From: JBEKZD01 sp050013395
GTDB lineage: Bacteria; Verrucomicrobiota; Verrucomicrobiia; Palsa-1439
Direction of reading: 5' to 3'
Length of the DNA stretch: 33,811 nt
Assembly (NCBI GenBank): GCA_050013395.1
Contig: JBEKFI010000016.1
Coordinates: 1-33,811 of the forward strand
Part shown: positions 7,865 to 13,792 of the stretch, one piece after another
Layout of the letters: each line of letters begins with the position of its first letter
Position numbering within the stretch: the first letter of the stretch is position 1
Position numbers and translations under genes: made by a program
Notes under the pieces: generated by a model
The model's database searches: none
What the model was told of the DNA's origin: nothing
Seen by the model: only the letters and a program-made list of their open reading frames with translations

Positions 7865-8062
7865 TCAAGCGAAGGTTGGGGCGCGAGCCGCTGAAGCCGG
7901 CGCGGGTTCGCTGAGAAACATATCCAAGGGCGCCCATCCTGCCGCGTCTTCGTACCTAGCCAAGTCAGATGCCGACAAGCAGCCACAAGCGAAATCAATC
8001 CGCACATCCTCGATGGAGTAAGGCCCGAACTCGTCACCATTATGTGAAATGTATATTCTCAT
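7865..8062 (-). CDS. Small GYF_2-domain protein
   Basis: A 65-residue protein, MRIYISHNGDEFGPYSIEDV followed by RIDFACGCLSASDLARYE and AGWAPL. The pattern aromatic-G-x-x-x-GP-[YF]-[ST]-x-E-[ED]-[LV] and the D-L-ARYE...GW.P segment are those of the GYF_2 domain, which in bacteria usually forms the N-terminus of membrane proteins. Here the domain is nearly the entire protein, and no membrane segment follows. It is convergent with the subtilase gene and divergent from dinB. Function unknown; a peptide-binding adaptor is the general idea for the fold. Confidence 0.65.
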   Translation of the reverse strand: MRIYISHNGDEFGPYSIEDVRIDFACGCLSASDLARYEDAAGWAPLDMFLSEPAPASAARAPTFA

Positions 8063-8190
8063 CGCTTTCTGTCCGATGCCTCATCCAACACCACAAGTTG
8101 ATTGAAGTTTCGCGGTTCTTTATTGGCGTCGTTCACGATGCATCCCCTGTCTCTTGACAGACGCGTGAAAATCTCAGAGGCTTAAACGGT

Positions 8191-9780
8191 ATGAAGGCCC
8201 GGCACCAGCGCATCCTGCATGTCGATGGCGATTCGTTCTTCGCCTCGTGCGAGATCGCATTGGATCCAAAGCTAAAAGGGAAACCCGTGCACGTCGGCGG
8301 CGGGCGGCGCGGTGACGGGATCGTCATCGCCGCCAATTACATCGCTAAGAAATACGGGATCATCACAGGCATGGCTTGCTTCGAGGCAAAACGCAAGTGC
8401 CCCGAGACCGTGCTCGTACGGCCGCACTACGACGAGTACCAGCGGGTGTCGATCGAGATATTTCGCCGCGTGCGCCACTACACGCCGCTCCTCGTGCCCA
8501 CCTCCATCGATGAAGGTTATCTCGATTTCACCGATTCGCCTGCAGTTTTTCGCTGCCGCAATGCCGCTGAACTGGTCGCGCGCATGAAACGCGAGATCAC
8601 CGCTGAGATCGGCCTGCCTGTGTCGATGGGACTCGGCTCGTCGCGCTGGCTGGCGAAGCTGGCGACCGAGCATTGCAAGCCCGACGGTTTTCACGAAGTA
8701 CCCGAAGACAAGGAGCGCGAGTTCCTCCATGATGTCCCGATTCAAAAACTGGCCGGCATCGCCGAGCGGCGCGCGCAATCGTTGCGTGCGCTGGGCGTGT
8801 GGACGCTCGGCGACATCGCGCAGTTGCCGCTCGGGTTGCTGGAGAAGCGCTACGGCTTTTTCGGACTGGAGCTGTGGCTGCTGGCCAATGGCCAACTGCG
8901 CGAGAGATTGTCCCTCGCCAACAAACCACGCACCTGCATCGGCAGCGCCACCACCCTGCCCTACGACGAACCGGGTTACGAATCGGCGCTGCTGTTCCTG
9001 CTCGACCAGACCGAGCGTGTGGTGACGACGTTCTTCCGCGAAGACCTCAAGGTGCGCGAGATGGGCATGTACGTCCGCTTCAAGGACATGTCGGGCCGCA
9101 GCGAGAGTGTCAGGTTCCCCGCCGCGCAATTCGAACCGCGCGTCATCAATCCGCAGGTGGAGCGACTCTTCCGTCAACTCGTCGCGTGCGAGACGCAGCC
9201 GATCCGTCAAGTCTGCATTCATTTCTGGAACATGCAGCCGCTCGATCTGCAACCAAAGCTGTTTGGCGGCGACGGCGAATTCAGGCGCCGCGAACTCCAC
9301 CACGCGCTGGAGGAAATCGAGGCGCGCTACGGGCGCCGCAGCGTCAAGACGGGCACGCGCCTGCTGCTGGAGAAACAAGGCGCGCATCTGGTCAGCGAGA
9401 AGGCGAAATGTCCGTTCATCCCCCAACGCGAGATGGCAATCAAGATGGACAAAGTCCCCGAGGCCCATGCTCGACCTGATCTACGAGGACGAATCGAAGC
9501 TGCTGGAGGGCGAGGCTCCCGCCTGCGCGGACGAAGCCGCTTCGGCGCGGCGAAGGCCCGCCGCGCCATTGCCGCTGCCCCGCACTTGGGACCGTTCCAC
9601 CAGAAGACACCAGAAGTTTTTGTAGCCGCGAATCCTATTCGCGGCCCCGTTGCCCGCCGCGAGCAAGCTCGCGGCTACAGTTTCCCCTTCGTGCTCGGGA
9701 CGCCTTGCACCCGCGGGTCGCGCTGGCAGGCAAGGTCGAGCGCCTTCGCCAATGCTTTGAAAACTGCTTCGACGACGTGA
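8191..9780 (+). CDS. dinB: Y-family DNA polymerase IV, with probable frameshift near the 3' end
   Basis: Translesion DNA polymerase. HVDGDSFFASCEIALDP holds the first metal-binding Asp and the steric FF pair; VPTSIDEGYLDF is the S-[IV]-D-E catalytic motif; helix-hairpin-helix and little-finger regions follow. The start ATG at 8191 leads straight into the catalytic domain. The frame as read ends at 9780, but from about 9467 it turns into Arg/Ala/Gly-rich sequence and then overlaps hisB by 106 bp on the other strand. Dropping one C from the CCC at 9464-9466 instead gives EAMLDLIYEDESKLLEGEA with normal codon use, ending at a TAG at 9623-9625 in a palindromic element. A single-base insertion (real or a sequencing error) is likely, with a natural end at 9625. 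Confidence 0.9.
   Translation: MKARHQRILHVDGDSFFASCEIALDPKLKGKPVHVGGGRRGDGIVIAANYIAKKYGIITGMACFEAKRKCPETVLVRPHYDEYQRVSIEIFRRVRHYTPLLVPTSIDEGYLDFTDSPAVFRCRNAAELVARMKREITAEIGLPVSMGLGSSRWLAKLATEHCKPDGFHEVPEDKEREFLHDVPIQKLAGIAERRAQSLRALGVWTLGDIAQLPLGLLEKRYGFFGLELWLLANGQLRERLSLANKPRTCIGSATTLPYDEPGYESALLFLLDQTERVVTTFFREDLKVREMGMYVRFKDMSGRSESVRFPAAQFEPRVINPQVERLFRQLVACETQPIRQVCIHFWNMQPLDLQPKLFGGDGEFRRRELHHALEEIEARYGRRSVKTGTRLLLEKQGAHLVSEKAKCPFIPQREMAIKMDKVPEAHARPDLRGRIEAAGGRGSRLRGRSRFGAAKARRAIAAAPHLGPFHQKTPEVFVAANPIRGPVARREQARGYSFPFVLGTPCTRGSRWQARSSAFANALKTASTT
9620..9680. repeat. Two-hairpin palindromic element between convergent dinB and hisB
   Basis: The element reads TTGTAGCCGCGAATCCTATT at its left end and closes with CGAGCAAGCTCGCGGCTACAG. 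Hairpin 1 is CCGCGAAT/ATTCGCGG and hairpin 2 is CCGCGAGC/GCTCGCGG, enclosed by TTGTAGC/GCTACAG ends. TAG at 9623-9625 is the likely natural dinB stop, and the CTA at 9675-9677 is the hisB stop on the other strand. Its position suits a bidirectional terminator. It is the same family as 3198-3275 and 14388-14450. Confidence 0.75.
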
Positions 9781-10316
9781 TGCGGTTCGTCACCGCGCAG
9801 CACATCCACGTGCAGGTTGCACCGCGCCTCGTTGGCAAAGCCCTGTAGGAATTCCTTCACCAGGCCCACTCGAAAAGCACAGGCAGCAACGCCTGTGCCA
9901 CCAGTCCTGCCGCCAAGATCGACGTTGGCCATTCGATTCCAATTCTTCGCCTCGAACACAAGGAACGGACGATTGCCGAAATCGAGCGCGATCCGCGCTT
10001 GCGCCAGCGATTCGTCCATCGGCACGAGCGCCCAGCCGTAGCGGCGAATCCCGCGCTTGTCTCCGAGCGCCTGCACGAAGGCTCGTCCGAGTGCAATGCC
10101 GACGTCCTCGACCGTGTGATGCGCATCCACGTCGATGTCGCCCATCGCGCGGATCGTTAGATCACATAATGAATGTTTCGCCAACAGCGTCAGCATGTGG
10201 TCGAAGAATGCGATGCCTGTGGTAATGTCTGCCTTGCCGCCGCCGTCGATGGTCAGCGACAGTGTGATCTGCGTCTCCGCAGTGTTCCGCTGGATCCTAG
10301 CGCTTCGTTTTTTCAC
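9675..10316 (-). CDS. hisB: Imidazoleglycerol-phosphate dehydratase
   Basis: Predicted 213-residue enzyme for the IGP to imidazole-acetol-phosphate step of histidine synthesis, monofunctional (no phosphatase domain). Metal-binding motifs are present: FFDHMLTLLAKHS, DAHHTVEDVGIALG, and DEPHHVVEAVFKALAKAL. A palindrome at 9876-9902 adds about ten residues (GGTGVAACAFR) just before LVKEFLQGFA, where family members have a short link. The last residues (GVPSTKGKL) and the TAG stop run into the palindromic element shared with dinB. It is the last gene of the hisD-hisC-hisB run, 24 bp after hisC. Confidence 0.95.
   Translation of the reverse strand: MKKRSARIQRNTAETQITLSLTIDGGGKADITTGIAFFDHMLTLLAKHSLCDLTIRAMGDIDVDAHHTVEDVGIALGRAFVQALGDKRGIRRYGWALVPMDESLAQARIALDFGNRPFLVFEAKNWNRMANVDLGGRTGGTGVAACAFRVGLVKEFLQGFANEARCNLHVDVLRGDEPHHVVEAVFKALAKALDLACQRDPRVQGVPSTKGKL
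9876..9902. repeat. Short palindrome inserted in frame in hisB
   Basis: AGCACAGGC and GCCTGTGCCA flank a six-base loop (AGCAAC). It is translated in hisB as about ten extra residues, GTGVAACAFR. The insertion falls in a surface loop region of the family rather than in a metal-binding motif, so function is plausibly kept. Confidence 0.6.
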
Positions 10317-10338
10317 AAAGTGTCCCTCCCTCTTTTGT

Positions 10339-10429
10339 TGTCACCCTGAGCTTGTCGAAGGGTCTCTCCCCGAACGACCGAGATTCTTCGCCCGCCCCGA
10401 ACGCTTTCGGGGCAAGCTCAGAATGACAG
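10339..10429. repeat. Dispersed palindromic repeat forming the hisC C-terminal tail
   Basis: The 91-bp unit begins TTGTCACCCTGAGCTTGTCG and ends CGGGGCAAGCTCAGAATGACA; TGTCA/TGACA ends and CTGAGCTTG/CAAGCTCAG form the outer stem. The hisC stop (TCA on plus, 10341-10343) lies in its first bases, so the element encodes the final 25-30 residues of HisC. Related CTGAG..TGTCGAAGG units occur at about 3100-3128. Confidence 0.7.
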
Positions 10430-11504
10430 ACGTAGTGTCCAGCAACTTGTCCATCTCCTCGTCCGTGCCGATGCTGACGCGCGCGAAATCGCGGATCCGA
10501 TCAGCGTCCCACCATCGTACCAGAATCTTGCGCGCCCGCAATTCGTCCGCCCACCGCTTGGCCGTCAACCCCGACACGCCTGTCGGGGTCAACGGCGCAG
10601 GCGGACGCGCGAACACAAAATTCGTTTGCGAAGGATAGACGAAGAAGCCGAGTTTGGCCAGCGCCGCCGTGACCCGCTCGCGCGTGGCACATATCCTCTT
10701 GACGTTATCCTGAAAGTAGCACCAATCTTCGAGCGTCGCTTCGGCGCCAACCTGGCTCAAGCGACTGACGTTGTAGCTGTCCTTCACTTTGCCCAGCGCG
10801 GCAATCAGCTCGCGCGGGCCGACCGCCCAGCCGACGCGCATGCCTGCAAACGAAAAGGATTTTGAGAATGACCGCGCCACAATCACATTGTCGTATTCGC
10901 GCACGAAGTCGAGGCAGTTATCCGAAGCAAAATCGACATACGCCTCGTCGATTACCACCACACCGTCGGTTTCTTCGATCACACGCTGGATTTCCACGCG
11001 CTGCAGCCACACGCCACTCGGCGCGTTCGGCTGCGTGATGAAGACGAGCTTCACGCCGTCGAGTTTCGCCAACAGCGACGGATACGCCTTGATCTGAAAG
11101 TCGCCATCGAGCGGCAACTCGACATGCGTCGCACCCTGGATGTTGGCGAGCACGGGATACAGCGAGTAGCTCGGCCAGAAATATGCGAGCTTCTCGCACT
11201 CGCCACAGAACGCGCGAACGCAAAGATTCAAGATGTCGTCGCAACCGTTGCCGATGACAATCTGATCGGGCTCGAAACCGTGGATCTTGCCAAGCTTTAT
11301 GCGCAACACGCTTGCGGCCGGGTCCGGATACAGCCGCAGCCGCCCGTCAATTGCCGCGCGCAACGTTTCGAGCACCTTCGGAGAAGGCTGATACGGATTC
11401 TCATTTGTGTTCAGCTTGATAAGCCCCGCGATCCCGCCGCGGCGGGGCTGTTCGCCAGGCACGTAGGCCGCCATGCGTTGAATGTTCTTTCGGATGCGAG
11501 TCAT
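10341..11504 (-). CDS. hisC: Histidinol-phosphate aminotransferase
   Basis: Predicted 387-residue PLP-dependent class I/II aminotransferase that forms histidinol phosphate from imidazole-acetol phosphate. Motifs seen: IKLNTNENPYQPSP at the N-terminus, VIGNGCDDILNL, FITQPNAPSG, VVIDEAYVDF, and the PLP lysine in ARSFSKSFSFAGMRVGW; the C-terminal Arg region is FARVSIGTDEEMDKLL. The ATG at 11504 was preferred to 11531 because the family begins close to it. A palindrome at 10561-10597 adds about 12 residues (PLTPTGVSGLTA) after NFVFARP. The tail after TTSVI is wholly repeat-encoded, giving an Arg/Ser-rich extension not expected in the family. Confidence 0.94.
   Translation of the reverse strand: MTRIRKNIQRMAAYVPGEQPRRGGIAGLIKLNTNENPYQPSPKVLETLRAAIDGRLRLYPDPAASVLRIKLGKIHGFEPDQIVIGNGCDDILNLCVRAFCGECEKLAYFWPSYSLYPVLANIQGATHVELPLDGDFQIKAYPSLLAKLDGVKLVFITQPNAPSGVWLQRVEIQRVIEETDGVVVIDEAYVDFASDNCLDFVREYDNVIVARSFSKSFSFAGMRVGWAVGPRELIAALGKVKDSYNVSRLSQVGAEATLEDWCYFQDNVKRICATRERVTAALAKLGFFVYPSQTNFVFARPPAPLTPTGVSGLTAKRWADELRARKILVRWWDADRIRDFARVSIGTDEEMDKLLDTTSVILSLPRKRSGRAKNLGRSGRDPSTSSG
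10561..10597. repeat. Short palindrome inserted in frame in hisC
   Basis: The core is CCCCGACA-CGCC-TGTCGGGG with flanking GCCGTCAA and TCAACGGC that continue the symmetry. The roughly 36-bp unit is read through as about 12 residues (PLTPTGVSGLTA) in HisC, between the NFVFARP strand and WADELRARKILVRWW. It keeps the frame. Confidence 0.65.
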
Positions 11505-11525
11505 CACACACTCAATTCTCCGACC

Positions 11526-11613
11526 CCTCACCTCAATCCTCTCCCCCGAGGGGAGAGGAGACTGCCTTGCGGTTTCCCTCTCCCTTGCAGGGAGAGGGTC
11601 AGGGTGAGGGTCG
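11526..11613. repeat. Intergenic palindromic repeats between hisD and hisC
   Basis: CCTCACCTCAATCCTCTCCC with GGGGAGAGG and then CCCTCTCCC-TTGCA-GGGAGAGGGTCAGGGTGAGGG form nested stems. The unit resembles the one at 2968-3042. It occupies most of the 118-bp gap between the hisD stop and the hisC start and might pause or terminate part of the transcripts. Confidence 0.65.
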
Positions 11614-11622
11614 TTGCCGCGA

Positions 11623-12894
11623 TCACCCTTCTGTGAACCTTATCCGCGCGCTCGCGGCGTGCGCGTCCAAGCCTTCAACGTCCGCGAACTTCTCCAGTGT
11701 CGGCAGCGACTTCCGCAGCGACGCACGCGAAAGTTCCACGACGCTCGTGCGGCGCTGGAATTGATCGACCATCAGCCCCGCGAACGACTTCCCTGCCCCG
11801 CCCGTGGGCAATGTGTGGCTCGGTCCCGCGATATAGTCACCCACCACCGTCGGGGACCACGGGCCGATGAAGATCGCGCCCGCAGTTCTGATTTGCGGCA
11901 CGAGCTTCGCCATGTTCTTCGTCATCACCTCGCAGTGTTCGGGGGCGAACTCGTTCGCCACTGCGACCGCTCGCTTCAAATTTTTCACGAGTACGCAAGT
12001 GCCCGAGTGCCTGAGTGCCAGCTCGATGAACTCGCGTCGTTTCAGCGATGGGAGTTGACGCGCGATCTCCGTCTGGGTCGCCTCCAGGACCTTCCTCGAT
12101 GGCGTCACCAGCCACACGCGCTCGTGGCCGCTGCCGTGTTCAGCCTGCGCGAGCATGTCGGCGGCGACAAAACGCACATCGGCAGAATCATCGGCGATGA
12201 TCAGCACTTCGCTCGGGCCGGGCAGCAAGTCGATCGCAACATGGCCAACGAGCAATCGTTTCGCCGCCACGACGTACGCGTTGCCAGGACCAAAAATCTT
12301 CTGCACGCGCTTGACTGCCGCAGTCCCGAGCGCCATCGCGGCGACGGCTTGTGCGCCGCCGAGTTGGTAAACCTCCGTCGCGCCTGCTTTGCGAATCGCG
12401 TAGAGCAGGTCCGGGTTGATCGGCGGCGGCGAGCACACAACGATCTCGGGACAGCCCGCCGCCTTTGCGAGCACGATCGTCATCAGCGCGGTCGAGACGA
12501 GCGGCGCGGTGCCGCCCGGAATGTAGATGCCGACGCGCCCAAACGGCTCGAACTTTTCGCCAACCGACGCGCCCTGTGCGTTGCGCATCCGCCAATTCTT
12601 TCGCAGCGACCGCTTCGCGAACGCGGCGATGTTTTTTTGCGCGACCGCAATCGCTTTCCGCAGGCTCGCCTCGACTCTCGGTGCCGGTGCAGTCACGCGC
12701 AACTGTTCAGCCGTCAGCTTCACGCGGTCGAAGCGCTCGGTGAGTTCGACGAGCGCATCGTCGCCGCGCGCCTGCACGTCGGCGATGATGGCGCGGACAC
12801 GCTCATCGATGGTCTGGTCAAAGAGGCTGGAGCCGGCGATGGCTTTGGCGAGCGCCGCGGCAAAATCCGGCTGGTCGTGGCGGAGAATCTGCAT
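11623..12894 (-). CDS. hisD: Histidinol dehydrogenase
   Basis: Predicted 423-residue zinc enzyme that oxidises histidinol to histidine in two NAD-dependent steps. Conserved features: GRVGIYIPGGTAPLVSTALM, IFGPGNAYVVAAKRLL, DLLPGPSEVLIIAD, zinc ligands in QAEHGSGHE and GDYIAGPSHTLPT plus the late His in DAHAASARIR, and the catalytic Glu-His pair in FAPEHCEVM. I chose the ATG at 12894, four bases after the upstream stop; the open frame continues to 13062 inside the DUF3467 gene, and an ATG at 12933 is an alternative. It is the first histidine gene of the run, with hisC 118 bp downstream. Confidence 0.95.
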   Translation of the reverse strand: MQILRHDQPDFAAALAKAIAGSSLFDQTIDERVRAIIADVQARGDDALVELTERFDRVKLTAEQLRVTAPAPRVEASLRKAIAVAQKNIAAFAKRSLRKNWRMRNAQGASVGEKFEPFGRVGIYIPGGTAPLVSTALMTIVLAKAAGCPEIVVCSPPPINPDLLYAIRKAGATEVYQLGGAQAVAAMALGTAAVKRVQKIFGPGNAYVVAAKRLLVGHVAIDLLPGPSEVLIIADDSADVRFVAADMLAQAEHGSGHERVWLVTPSRKVLEATQTEIARQLPSLKRREFIELALRHSGTCVLVKNLKRAVAVANEFAPEHCEVMTKNMAKLVPQIRTAGAIFIGPWSPTVVGDYIAGPSHTLPTGGAGKSFAGLMVDQFQRRTSVVELSRASLRKSLPTLEKFADVEGLDAHAASARIRFTEG

Positions 12895-12898
12895 GCGC

Positions 12899-13510
12899 TC
12901 AATCCATTCGAAAGCGGAACGGCGGCGGCTCATCCGACTCGGGCGGCTCGGGAAACTTGAATGGGCCAGGCGGTGCCGGTGGTGGTTGTTCGGGAAGCGG
13001 ACCGAACGAATCCTCGTACATGCGCAAGCGCGCTTCGAGCGCGTTGGCGATGCGGCGCACATGCCGCGGACTGACCAGCACGCGCGCCGTGACCACCGGC
13101 GTCGGCGGGAACCCGACGATGAAATCCAAGATGAACTCCTCCGGCGTATGTCCCACCAGCACGCCGGTCGCGTACTGGCCCGCCATCACCGCGTCGGCAA
13201 TGGCGCAGGACGAATAGAAGTCACCGGCCGGCTTGGTGCGCGCTGCGTCGGCCTTGCCCGGTTCGAGGATTGGGCCAAACTGTTTCTCGTACCAAGCGAC
13301 GTTTTCGCGCAGCGCCCCCGCCAGCCGCTTCGCATGCGCGGGATGCACGATGACGCGCGCGACGACACGTACGGGCGCAGTGAAGCTGGCGAGGAAATCC
13401 AGCACAAATTCCTCCTGCGTGTGGGTGTTGATCATTGCGGTGGCATATACGCCGGCCGCCACGTGCTCGGGCACTTTCGGACTGCCTGGTTTTGATGTCG
13501 GGTCGCTCAT
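12899..13510 (-). CDS. Tandem DUF3467 protein
   Basis: Predicted 203-residue protein of unknown function made of two copies of the DUF3467 pattern. Copy 1 runs AAGVYATAMINTHTQEEFVL, then DF, ARVIVHPAHAKRLAGALREN, YEKQFGPI. Copy 2 runs ATGVLVGHTPEEFILDFIVG, ARVLVSPRHVRRIANALEAR, YEDSFGPL. Normal members have one copy of roughly 90-100 residues. The C-terminus is Pro-rich (PPPAPPGPFKFPEPP). The ATG at 13510 was preferred over 13570 because GAGGAG stands upstream and the leader before it is not conserved-looking. It ends four bases before hisD and is probably translationally coupled to it. Confidence 0.8.
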   Translation of the reverse strand: MSDPTSKPGSPKVPEHVAAGVYATAMINTHTQEEFVLDFLASFTAPVRVVARVIVHPAHAKRLAGALRENVAWYEKQFGPILEPGKADAARTKPAGDFYSSCAIADAVMAGQYATGVLVGHTPEEFILDFIVGFPPTPVVTARVLVSPRHVRRIANALEARLRMYEDSFGPLPEQPPPAPPGPFKFPEPPESDEPPPFRFRMD

Positions 13511-13792
13511 GGTTGATTCACTTTCTCCTCGCGGTTTCCTCACCGCCGCACTGCGCGGGCCATCGTACACAACCGGCCGCGAAAAGCAACCTTCCAGTGC
13601 TCGGCCTGTCCGGTTGCGCCGCAGAGATATTCAAACGGCAGCCCGACTGGCGCGCGTTTTCAGTCTCACGCCTATCAAAGCCTGAGCAGCCAGAGGTGAT
13701 TAGTCGCGGCGAGAATGTTCACCGCGGTTCACATGGCCACTGCCACAAGTCGGGTTTCATCCCTCCGCCTTCCGCCCCCATCCTTTCCGCGC
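13511..13792. other. Intergenic region between guaA and the DUF3467 gene
   Basis: About 280 bases between the guaA stop and the DUF3467 start, both on minus. I see no convincing gene, RNA or palindromic element. The promoter for the DUF3467-hisDCB run should lie here, but no clear -35/-10 pair stands out. Confidence 0.4.

Noticed and set aside
8154..8159. TTGACA box upstream of dinB as a promoter
   Set aside because: No acceptable -10 box lies 15-19 bases downstream, and I see no LexA-type operator; a lone hexamer is weak evidence.
11614..12960. Long plus-strand open frame of 448 codons
   Set aside because: Antisense shadow of hisD, which has all catalytic motifs; codon-position GC bias explains the long opposite frame.
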